From the NCBI GenBank assembly GCA_905234205.1, contig CAJOGG010000061.1, positions 1 through 12,737 of the forward strand: DNA of 12,737 nucleotides, in the 5' to 3' direction. Below are positions 1 to 6,444 of this stretch, in pieces. Both the position numbers and the translations under genes were made by a program. The stretch comes from an uncultured Synergistales bacterium. Its GTDB lineage: Bacteria > Synergistota > Synergistia > Synergistales > Aminobacteriaceae. How positions within the stretch are numbered: the first letter of the stretch is position 1; every line of letters starts with the position of its first letter. The notes under the pieces are model-generated. The model was not told the DNA's origin and ran no database searches. It saw nothing but the letters and a program-made list of their open reading frames with translations.

Positions 1-1214
1 TCATAATCGGAGGTGGCCCGGCTGGATTAATCGCTGCTATAAGAGCTGCTTCACTTGGTCAAAACGCCGCTATAGCCGAGAAAAATCATTCGCTGGGAGA
101 AAAATTATTGCTATCTGGAAAAGGACGCTGCAATTTTACAAACGCTGAAAGTGATATGAACGTCTTTATCTCAAAATATGGCGATAAAGGAAAGTTTTTA
201 TACTCATCATTCAGCAAGTTCGGCCCCGCTGAAGTCGTTAGGTTCTTCAAAAAGATCGGAGTCGAGTCAGTTGAGGAACGCGGCAAAAGAATCTTCCCTG
301 TTGTTGGAGGATCACAAAGAGTCTTAGACGCATTGATAATGCAGTGCAAGAAATACAACGTCAAGATTATGCGTAACACTCAAGTCAAAGCACTCAAAGT
401 TAGAAATTCTCATGTTGATCGTGTCATAACTGATAGAGATGAATTTTACGCGGATAAATACATTCTAGCGACCGGCGGCAAGTCTCACCCCAAAACAGGC
501 TCAACAGGGGACGGCTATAGATTCGCGCTCCAAGCTGGCCACACTATCACGAATTTATATCCCGCTCTCGTTCCTATTAGGACACGCGAAACTTGGGTAA
601 AACTTGCTAGCGGTTGTGAGTTAAAAAACGTCAGGCTAACTGTAATTCTTAATGGTAAGGATATTGATAACAGGTTCGGAGAAATGGAATTTACCAACTT
701 TGGAATAAGCGGCCCCATTGTCATGGATATAAGCTCACACGTTCCAGACTGGCAGGGAGATTTAGAATTATCGTTAGACCTCAAACCAACACTTACGCAC
801 GAAATCTTGATTGAAAGAGTTAAACGCGAGATAAAAAAATTCACTGGTCATAAAAGATTCGCCGGATTAGTTCGTTCACTCGTGCCCGCTAAATTAGTTG
901 CCCTTATACTCGAGCTTTCTGACATTCCACACGATAAACCCATTGAATATATTTCAGACGAGGAGATTTCCGATTTCATTAAGCTCTTGAAGGATATACG
1001 CATGAACGTAAACGGCCTATGGAGCTTTAATAATGCTGTCGTGACTCGCGGCGGAGTAAGTTTGCAGGAGGTTGACCCGGCTACAATGAAATCAAAGTTG
1101 TGCGATAATTTGTATTTGGCCGGAGAAATTCTGGATCTCAATGGCCCTTCAGGAGGCTTTAACTTACAAGTCTGTTGGAGTACAGGTTACATAGCAGGGA
1201 GTGTTAACAAATAA
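1..1214 (+). CDS. HI0933/YhiN-family FAD-dependent flavoprotein (5' end cut by window)
   Basis: The frame is open from base 3, and 403 residues are inside the window, so probably only a handful of N-terminal residues are missing (the family is about 400-420). The first codons give the Rossmann dinucleotide-binding motif IIGGGPAG (bases 3-26), where FAD should bind. Next comes GEKLLLSGKGRCNFTN, a family signature. The C-terminal block with AGEILDLNGPSGGFNLQ and a final STGYIAG is the second FAD-contact region of HI0933-like proteins. The family includes NAD(P)/FAD-dependent oxidoreductases such as BaiN, but most members have no known substrate, so I give no symbol. An ATG at 108 exists but would delete the Rossmann motif and is not the start. 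The stop at 1212-1214 directly abuts the coaX start, which suggests co-transcription. Confidence 0.93.
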   Translation, partial: IIGGGPAGLIAAIRAASLGQNAAIAEKNHSLGEKLLLSGKGRCNFTNAESDMNVFISKYGDKGKFLYSSFSKFGPAEVVRFFKKIGVESVEERGKRIFPVVGGSQRVLDALIMQCKKYNVKIMRNTQVKALKVRNSHVDRVITDRDEFYADKYILATGGKSHPKTGSTGDGYRFALQAGHTITNLYPALVPIRTRETWVKLASGCELKNVRLTVILNGKDIDNRFGEMEFTNFGISGPIVMDISSHVPDWQGDLELSLDLKPTLTHEILIERVKREIKKFTGHKRFAGLVRSLVPAKLVALILELSDIPHDKPIEYISDEEISDFIKLLKDIRMNVNGLWSFNNAVVTRGGVSLQEVDPATMKSKLCDNLYLAGEILDLNGPSGGFNLQVCWSTGYIAGSVNK

Positions 1215-1979
1215 ATGTTACTCGTACTTGACATAGGCAATACAAATACTGTAGCAGGAATTTATGATGGTGATGAATTAATCGCACAATGGAGGCTATC
1301 TTCAATTCTACATACGTCCGACGAATTAGGCGTATATTTATTGACGTTGTTAGCAACAAGGGATATTGACCCGGCGGAAATTTCCGGAGCGGCTTTTGCA
1401 AGTGTGGTACCCTCGTTGGATTTCTCAATGATGCAGGCAATAAGGCAATATTTTAACGTTGAGCCTTTACAGGTTTCCGCGCTTACGAATACTGGAATGG
1501 AAATTCGCACAAAAAATCCTCGTGAGGTTGGAGCAGATAGAATCGTGAACGCTTTCGCGGGTCGTGAAAAATATGGTGCGCCTTTAATAGTTGCTGATTA
1601 CGGAACTGCGATAACGTTTGATGTAGTTTCAGAGAACGGAGCTTACCTCGGTGGAGCAATTGCACCTGGTCTCAATTCTGGAATATCCGCGCTATTCTCA
1701 AAAGCTGCTAAGTTGCCTCAAGTGGCTTTGTCAATTCCTGAAAGCGTCATTGGTCGTAGCACTGAAGAGGCCATACAATCGGGAATATTATTCGGGAATG
1801 CTGGCTTGACTGACAGAATAGTGAACATGATTCGCGCTGAACATGGGCTCGAAAAAGCTAAGGTTGTGGCTACTGGTGGGCACGCTGGATTGGTGGCCAA
1901 GGTATCAGAAACTATTGATTACGTTGATAAATGGCTGACGTTGGAGGGCTTGAAAATAATTGCTAATAGGAGGGCTTGA
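1215..1979 (+). CDS. coaX: Type III pantothenate kinase
   Basis: Phosphorylates pantothenate with ATP, the first step of coenzyme A synthesis, in the cytoplasm. The protein is 254 residues, the normal length of the family, and has its motifs in order: N-terminal DIGNTNT (residues 6-12, phosphate binding in the ASKHA fold), GADRIVNAFA (106-115, where Asp108 corresponds to the catalytic base), ADYGTAITFD (127-136, with the aspartate tied to the monovalent cation site), GGAIAPGL (146-153) and TGGHA (220-224). The ATG follows the upstream stop with no gap. An AGGGAG at 1196-1201 lies 13 bases ahead, slightly far but usable. The 3' end overlaps the next gene by 20 bases. Nothing is missing, so it should be active. 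Type III enzymes are insensitive to CoA feedback and need K+ or NH4+ (family knowledge). Confidence 0.96.
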   Translation: MLLVLDIGNTNTVAGIYDGDELIAQWRLSSILHTSDELGVYLLTLLATRDIDPAEISGAAFASVVPSLDFSMMQAIRQYFNVEPLQVSALTNTGMEIRTKNPREVGADRIVNAFAGREKYGAPLIVADYGTAITFDVVSENGAYLGGAIAPGLNSGISALFSKAAKLPQVALSIPESVIGRSTEEAIQSGILFGNAGLTDRIVNMIRAEHGLEKAKVVATGGHAGLVAKVSETIDYVDKWLTLEGLKIIANRRA

Positions 1980-2859
1980 ACTCAAGAATCGTTTGTGCCT
2001 TGCACCTTTAGCCGGGATAACAAGCTTACCAGTTAGAGAATTTTTCACGGAGTTGGGAGCGGCTCTGACTCATACGGAAATGATAAGCTGTGCAGGATTG
2101 ATTCGCGACAATGCTAAGACTTGCGACATGCTAGGAACTTCTGAACGTGAAGGGCCGTTAATAATACAACTCTTTGCGCCCGACTCGAATATATTAATCT
2201 ACGGGGCTGAACGTGCAATAAAAATCTGCAAAAAGTTTTCGGGCTTGGGAATTAATATGGCCTGTCCTATGCCTAAGATAACAAAAAATTCATGTGGGGC
2301 GGCGTTGCTTCATAAACCTGAAACGGCTGGCGAAATGGTAAGAGGCTTGAAGACTCTCGGCTATCCTGTATGGGTAAAAATTCGAAGGCTTGAGAAAGAT
2401 TCGGACACGTTGAATTTTATTGAGACTCTTGCAAATTCCGGGGCCGATAATGTTTGCCTGCATGGTCGTACAGCTTCACAACGTTATGAGGGACTCGCAG
2501 ACAGAAATATAACGAGACTTGCGGCTGAAAATTTTCCCGGGCTTATAAGTGCTAGCGGTGACGTTAAGAGCGTGAATGACATTGACGAATATCTATCGTT
2601 CGGTTGTGTTGCAGTGATGCTCGCTAGAGGAGCTATTGCAAACCCGTTTTTGTTTAGCGATTCTGTTATGCGCATTGACGAGTTAATTAAGTTCGCAAAA
2701 CGCGCCGAAGAATTATGTGGGGAACATAAAGCAGTAGTATTAATGAAGAGATTTGCTGGAAGCGTGCTAAGATTCGCGGAAGGGTCAGCCGATAAGAGAA
2801 AACGTGCGTGCATGTCAACAAGTTTACACGAGATAATAGAAATTTTGCAGGAACAATGA
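1960..2859 (+). CDS. dusB: tRNA-dihydrouridine synthase, DusB-like
   Basis: FMN-dependent enzyme that reduces uridine to dihydrouridine in tRNA, in the cytoplasm. Family signatures run the whole length: APLAGITSLPVREF (residues 15-28), NMACPMPKITKNSCGAALL (99-117, with Cys102 as the catalytic cysteine), VWVKIRR, LHGRTASQRYEG and the FMN-phosphate segment MLARGAIANPFLF. I chose the TTG at 1960 because LIGGLELKNRLCLAP then matches the usual DusB N-terminus, and GGAGGG at 1943-1948 sits 11 bases upstream. The start lies inside coaX, giving translational coupling. At 299 residues it is a little shorter than typical DusB (about 320), mainly in the C-terminal RNA-binding helical part. The exact Dus subfamily, and so the position modified, is inferred from overall similarity. 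Confidence 0.93.
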   Translation: MLIGGLELKNRLCLAPLAGITSLPVREFFTELGAALTHTEMISCAGLIRDNAKTCDMLGTSEREGPLIIQLFAPDSNILIYGAERAIKICKKFSGLGINMACPMPKITKNSCGAALLHKPETAGEMVRGLKTLGYPVWVKIRRLEKDSDTLNFIETLANSGADNVCLHGRTASQRYEGLADRNITRLAAENFPGLISASGDVKSVNDIDEYLSFGCVAVMLARGAIANPFLFSDSVMRIDELIKFAKRAEELCGEHKAVVLMKRFAGSVLRFAEGSADKRKRACMSTSLHEIIEILQEQ

Positions 2860-2877
2860 AAAGGGGAGTAATAATTT

Positions 2878-3147
2878 ATGGAACGATATGAATTTATACC
2901 AAGCGGTGTATGTACGAAGTTAATCACATTTGAGCTTTCAGACGACGGAAAATTACATAACCTGACTTTCTTGGGAGGTTGTCCGGGAAATCTTGCGGCT
3001 ATATCACGTTTGCTGGAAGGTGCCGACGCTCTACATACCGCAAAAATTTTACGTGGAAATCATTGCGGTAGCCGTAAGACCTCATGTGCGGATCAGTTGG
3101 CTATAGCTATTGAAGAAGTGTTGTTGAAACTCCGTCAAGCATCATAG
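2878..3147 (+). CDS. TSCPD-domain protein (TIGR03905-like)
   Basis: A stand-alone TSCPD domain of 89 residues. The defining region reads KTSCADQLAIAI near the C-terminus, with A in place of the P of the name motif. Four cysteines (12, 35, 63, 70) and His62 are spread as in other small TSCPD proteins. The related domain ends B12-dependent ribonucleotide reductases, where its cysteines are thought to bind metal or take part in redox chemistry. The free-standing version is common in anaerobes and has no agreed function. The start is clear: AAGGGGAG at 2861-2868 lies nine bases before the ATG, and the gene follows dusB after 18 bases. It ends four bases before the next gene. Confidence 0.9.
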   Translation: MERYEFIPSGVCTKLITFELSDDGKLHNLTFLGGCPGNLAAISRLLEGADALHTAKILRGNHCGSRKTSCADQLAIAIEEVLLKLRQAS

Positions 3148-3151
3148 CATC

Positions 3152-3469
3152 ATGAAAGTTGATAATTATTTCGGGAGCATATGGGACGAATTACCAACTA
3201 AATCAGAACGTAAAATCCCAGAAACTCAAGCCGAGGCAATGGACTTTTACGAGGCCGCAGAGACAAGCGTAAATAAATCGCTGATGAAGACTTGGGACAG
3301 CCATAACGATATGGTCAAGAAATCAGCTGAATTAAGGAAGATAAGTGAACGCAAAAAAGTTTTAGAACGTCAAGCGCAAGGGAGACGAGAAGAGAATCAA
3401 GCACGCCTACAAGATAACATAAACGATAACGAAAAAAGACACAAAGAATTTGAAAGCCTCAGAAGTTAA
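3152..3469 (+). CDS. Small charged coiled-coil protein of unknown function
   Basis: I do not recognise this 105-residue protein. It is highly charged and rich in Lys, Glu, Arg, Asn and Gln, with few hydrophobics beyond its first 15 residues (NYFGSIWDEL). From about residue 30 to 100 it should be one long helix or coiled coil, ending in repeated Arg/Lys/Glu/Gln runs. It has no signal peptide, membrane segment or cysteine. It starts four bases after the TSCPD gene, in the same direction, and is followed directly by the convergent hairpin, so it is likely the last gene of this operon. No good Shine-Dalgarno sequence is visible ahead of the ATG, so translation may depend on coupling. The position supports a real gene; the function is open. 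Confidence 0.7.
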   Translation: MKVDNYFGSIWDELPTKSERKIPETQAEAMDFYEAAETSVNKSLMKTWDSHNDMVKKSAELRKISERKKVLERQAQGRREENQARLQDNINDNEKRHKEFESLRS

Positions 3470-3472
3470 ACA

Positions 3473-3496
3473 AACCACCAGCACGAGCCGGTGGTT
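3473..3496. terminator. Bidirectional hairpin between convergent genes
   Basis: AACCACC (3473-3479) pairs perfectly with GGTGGTT (3490-3496). Inside, one A/C mismatch is followed by a GC/GC pair closing a four-base loop. It lies between the stop of the 105-residue gene (3469) and the stop of the flavodiiron gene on the other strand (3501). On the minus strand it is followed by TGTTTAAC, and on the plus strand by CTTACT. Both tails are only moderately T-rich, so it may be an imperfect intrinsic terminator serving both directions. Confidence 0.6.
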
Positions 3497-3500
3497 CTTA

Positions 3501-5000
3501 CTATGCTCCTACAAATACGCTGGCACCTGCTCCACAAATCGGGCATTTGTAATCGTCAGGCACTTTATCTCCTTCATAGACATAACCGCAAATCTTACAC
3601 ACCCACTTTTTTAAGGCTACAGCTTCAACTTCTTTAGCAGGCTTTGAATTTCCTAACACTGATTTTGACACAGTCTCGGCTAATGTTGTCAACGCTTCCG
3701 TATCTTTGTTTGCCGGTGAAGACATAATTGTAACTGTTTTGCCCTCCACACTGCAATTATGTAGACGATCAATTATTTCCCTCATGAGCTTTCCAGATAC
3801 TGGAGACCAACTCCCATTTTCTATGAAACTGAAGCAACGATTTTGAAGGTTATGTGCTTCTAAGTCCAGCAAGAAATTTTTCATCGGTGTGAATATGCCC
3901 ATGTTATACGTGATTGACGCAAGAACGATATGACTACAACGGAATGCTTCGGCTATCAATTCGCTTACATGAGTTTTTGAGACATCGTAGACACTGACAT
4001 TTGCAACGCCATTTTGTGAAATTTTTGCTGCAAGTGCATTGGCTGCGCTCTCCGTCCCTCCGTACACCGAACCATAGACAACCATAACAGCCTTTTCTTC
4101 GGGCGTATAGCTGCTCCATAAATTATATTTCTCGAGAATCCAGCCTAGATTTTTTCGCCACACAGGTCCATGCGTCGGACACAAGATACGAATATTCACA
4201 CCGCCAGCTTTTGCCAGAACGTCCTGAACTTGCTTGCCATATTTGCCAACGATATTGCAGTAATAACGCCTAGCATCAGGAAGCCAATCTTGTTCAAAAT
4301 TTACCTCGTCAGCAAAAAGATTGCCGTTTAATGCTCCAAAGCTCCCGAACGCGTCAGCAGAAAACAAAACGCCGGAAACATCATCGTACGTCATCATAAC
4401 TTCAGGCCAGTGAACCATCGGCGCCATAACAAACGTCAATGTATGTTTGCCAACTTTCAACGTATTTCCTTCGCCAACAATCACTGAACGATCTGAAATA
4501 TCGCAATCAAAGAACTGATTCAGAATTATTGAAGCCGCTTTAGTACATACGACTTTTGCTTCAGGATAGCGTACTAGTACTTCAGAAATAGCGGAACTAT
4601 GATCGGGCTCCATATGATTGACTACGAGATAATCTAATTTTTTCCCGTCCAAGACAGCTGTAAGATTCTCGAAAAACTGTCCTGTTACGGAACGATCCAC
4701 AGTATCAAATAACACCGTCTTATCGTCCAGCAATACATAGGAATTATACGCAACCCCTCGTGGAATAGGATACACATTCTCAAATAACTGAATACGACGA
4801 TCGCTCACTCCAACATATATAATATCTTCTGTTACTGCACGACAATTTTTAACCCCTGCAAATTTTTTCTTGCCCTTAAAAGCGTCATCATTCTTGGGCG
4901 TCTCTTCCGCAAATGCTCCAACAGTTCCAAGAAGACTCGTCGCGGCTATTCCGGCTGCACTAGCTTTTATGAAATCTCGTCTGGTGATTTCCCTGTTCAT
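3501..5000 (-). CDS. Tat-exported flavodiiron protein with C-terminal rubredoxin
   Basis: A 499-residue flavodiiron protein (FprA / A-type flavoprotein), a family that reduces O2 to water or NO to N2O at a non-haem diiron centre. The metallo-beta-lactamase-like domain has the complete ligand set: His129, Glu131, Asp133 and His134 (HMEPDH), then His197, Asp216 and His277 (PTHGP). A flavodoxin domain for FMN follows at about 305-444 (VVYGSVYGGTES). A short rubredoxin ends the protein, with Cys468/Cys471 and Cys486/Cys489 (CKICGY, CPICGA). Residues 1-31 form a twin-arginine signal (TRRDFIK, hydrophobic stretch, AFA before EE), which is unusual because the family is normally cytoplasmic. I chose the ATG at 5000, since AAGGGGG lies eight bases ahead; a TTG at 5018 would put that site inside the gene. 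It is probably expressed alone. Confidence 0.93.
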   Translation of the reverse strand: MNREITRRDFIKASAAGIAATSLLGTVGAFAEETPKNDDAFKGKKKFAGVKNCRAVTEDIIYVGVSDRRIQLFENVYPIPRGVAYNSYVLLDDKTVLFDTVDRSVTGQFFENLTAVLDGKKLDYLVVNHMEPDHSSAISEVLVRYPEAKVVCTKAASIILNQFFDCDISDRSVIVGEGNTLKVGKHTLTFVMAPMVHWPEVMMTYDDVSGVLFSADAFGSFGALNGNLFADEVNFEQDWLPDARRYYCNIVGKYGKQVQDVLAKAGGVNIRILCPTHGPVWRKNLGWILEKYNLWSSYTPEEKAVMVVYGSVYGGTESAANALAAKISQNGVANVSVYDVSKTHVSELIAEAFRCSHIVLASITYNMGIFTPMKNFLLDLEAHNLQNRCFSFIENGSWSPVSGKLMREIIDRLHNCSVEGKTVTIMSSPANKDTEALTTLAETVSKSVLGNSKPAKEVEAVALKKWVCKICGYVYEGDKVPDDYKCPICGAGASVFVGA

Positions 5001-5008
5001 TTCGTTTT

Positions 5009-5015
5009 CCCCCTT
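5009..5015 (-). promoter_or_regulatory. Ribosome binding site deciding the flavodiiron start
   Basis: Read on the minus strand this is AAGGGGG, eight bases before the ATG at 5000. It fixes the start at the ATG rather than at the in-frame TTG at 5018, which begins just upstream of it. Confidence 0.75.
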
Positions 5016-5034
5016 CAATATTTCAATTTACAAA

Positions 5035-5040
5035 ATTATA
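5035..5040 (-). promoter_or_regulatory. Candidate -10 element for the flavodiiron gene
   Basis: A perfect TATAAT on the minus strand, 35 bases upstream of the ATG at 5000, giving a predicted leader of about 28 bases that carries the Shine-Dalgarno site. The hexamer 17 bases further up reads TAGCCT on the minus strand, a weak -35 (three of six). One copy of ATGCATAAC (5041-5049 as read on the plus strand) abuts the -10 and could be an operator. Confidence 0.5.
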
Positions 5041-5241
5041 ATGCATAACCGTGAGTGAGGCTATATGTTCTACCGCATAATGTTATATGACGTTTCTTTG
5101 CCAGTACCCATCATCTATGCATAACTAATTTCAACGATTCGACGGCTGATTCCTAGACCTTAAACCAATTCGCGAAAGACCCGGCTATAATTCGTAGCAA
5201 CAAGATAAGCAATATATCAGATAATCACGCGAAATGCGGTG

Positions 5242-5250
5242 TGCTAAAAT
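5242..5250 (+). promoter_or_regulatory. Candidate extended -10 for the permease/GTPase operon
   Basis: TGCTAAAAT is an extended -10 (TGn followed by a five-of-six match to TATAAT) 61 bases before the ATG at 5311. The -35 position (5222-5227, TAATCA) is weak, which an extended -10 can tolerate. The predicted transcript would start near 5257 and carry the T9G10 tract in its leader. This rests on motif reading only. Confidence 0.35.
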
Positions 5251-5284
5251 TTTCTACGAGCTTATGTTTTGTTTAAGCTAAACA

Positions 5285-5303
5285 TTTTTTTTTGGGGGGG
5301 GGG
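5285..5303 (+). repeat. T9G10 homopolymer tract at the ribosome-binding position
   Basis: Nine T (5285-5293) are followed at once by ten G (5294-5303), then TTGGTGT and the ATG at 5311. The G run ends seven bases before the start codon, so it occupies the Shine-Dalgarno position. Long homopolymers of this kind change length by slipped-strand mispairing in other bacteria and can switch expression. They are also a common place for sequencing length errors. Confidence 0.85.
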
Positions 5304-5310
5304 TTGGTGT

Positions 5311-6420
5311 ATGAGTAATCAATTAAGTAAACCGAAGAACAATTTACGAATCCTGAACCTTATTAATAATGTCAATATTACCGCAGCTCTTATAGCTTTC
5401 TTGTCTGTTGTCGTCCTGTGCACAATTTTACATATAGCTAAAAATATTTTTATCCCCTTAGTTACAGCTTGGTTCATATTACAAATTTTGCGCCCTGTCA
5501 ATCTTATAGGAAATAAATTACACATTCACCCTTATTTCAATCTCATGTTGTCTTTTCTGGTTTTAATTGGCATTGCTTTGGGAGGGGGAAGATTTATAGG
5601 TAGTCTAGCAGTCGATTTCAACGACGTATATATTCGTTATGCTGCAACATTAAGAGAACGTTATAATGGTTTGCTAGCTTTAATGAATATCACTCCGGAA
5701 ATGCTTTCCACAATGAATTGGGCCAACATAGGCTTTGACTTCATCAAGAGTAGTACTGGCTACGTTGTAAATTTTCTCGTAGAGTTCTCCAATAAATTTT
5801 TCATGACTATATTCTTCTTAATGTTCATGCTTGTTGAAGCTCCTTATGTGGAACGAAAAATTGATCTTGCTTTTCGCGGCGCAACAGGTAACAAAATCAA
5901 AGGCATTCTACAAGCTATTTCATCACAAGTAAGAAGCTATTTGATAAATCAAACGTTATTGAGCCTTGCTACTGCGCTTTGTGTATGGGGAATACTTGCT
6001 ATTATGAAAGTCGAATTGGCTAGAGGTTGGGCCGTACTAACGTTCTTTCTGAATTTTATCCCTAACGTTGGTTCAATCATCGCTACGATTTTACCGGTCG
6101 CAATGTCCTTGATTCAGTTTCCTACGTTTTTTGAGCCCATTATCGTGTTAGTAACGGTAACTGTGATACAGATGGTGATAGGAAACATAATCGGCCCCAA
6201 AATTTTAAGCGAGAGTCTTGGTGTTAGTCCCGTCGTGATTCTTTTGTTCCTGTTATTCTGGGGAATGATATGGGGAGTACCAGGAGCGTTTTTATCAGTA
6301 CCAATCGCTTCGATCATAAAGATATGCTGCGAGAACGTTTCACCATTGAAACCTATAGCCATCATGATGGGGAATATGTCTCCAATTTCAAATAGTGACA
6401 AAGATAACAACAATGAATAA
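5311..6420 (+). CDS. AI-2E family (PerM-like) membrane transporter
   Basis: A 369-residue polytopic inner-membrane protein of the AI-2E/PerM permease family. Hydrophobic segments near residues 25-62 and 75-95 are followed by a soluble stretch (about 100-150) and further membrane segments to the end. The family hallmark is clear in the C-terminal half: FIPNVGSIIATILPV, then GNIIGPKILSESLGVSPVVI and GVPGAFLSVPIASIIK. Members move autoinducer-2, Na+/H+ or other small molecules, and many are uncharacterised, so the substrate is unknown. I chose the ATG at 5311. The longer frame from TTG 5269 would translate through the T9G10 tract and add residues unlike the family. The next gene starts 24 bases downstream with no terminator between, so the permease probably shares its transcript and may belong to that system. 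Confidence 0.88.
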   Translation: MSNQLSKPKNNLRILNLINNVNITAALIAFLSVVVLCTILHIAKNIFIPLVTAWFILQILRPVNLIGNKLHIHPYFNLMLSFLVLIGIALGGGRFIGSLAVDFNDVYIRYAATLRERYNGLLALMNITPEMLSTMNWANIGFDFIKSSTGYVVNFLVEFSNKFFMTIFFLMFMLVEAPYVERKIDLAFRGATGNKIKGILQAISSQVRSYLINQTLLSLATALCVWGILAIMKVELARGWAVLTFFLNFIPNVGSIIATILPVAMSLIQFPTFFEPIIVLVTVTVIQMVIGNIIGPKILSESLGVSPVVILLFLLFWGMIWGVPGAFLSVPIASIIKICCENVSPLKPIAIMMGNMSPISNSDKDNNNE

Positions 6421-6444
6421 AATCTGTGAAAGGATAAAATTTTC

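Larger units (their letters stand above)
5001..5310. other. Divergent intergenic region (310 bases)
   Basis: Control region between the flavodiiron gene (-) and the permease/GTPase operon (+). I see no RNA gene and no credible ORF. It holds a -10 element for each direction. It also has a direct repeat ATGCATAAC at 5041-5049 and 5117-5125, the palindrome TTCGCGAA at 5169-5176 with CGCGAAA repeated at 5228-5234, and the T9G10 tract at the right edge. The repeats could be operators, but nothing identifies a regulator. A second TATAAT on the plus strand at 5186-5191 has no convincing -35 partner. Confidence 0.6.

Noticed and set aside
2484..2927. A 147-codon minus-strand ORF opposite dusB
   Set aside because: It covers the conserved C-terminal half of dusB and the TSCPD start, and has no ribosome site or recognisable domain.
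5294..5307. G-quadruplex in the leader
   Set aside because: A ten-G run plus one GG does not give four separated G tracts. Slippage is the better-supported idea.
5269..5310. TTG at 5269 as the permease start
   Set aside because: It would translate the T9G10 tract into residues foreign to the family. The ATG at 5311 has the G run correctly placed as its ribosome site.
5019..5310. A tRNA or small RNA gene in the intergenic region
   Set aside because: No cloverleaf, conserved loop sequence or strong hairpin with a T tail was seen.
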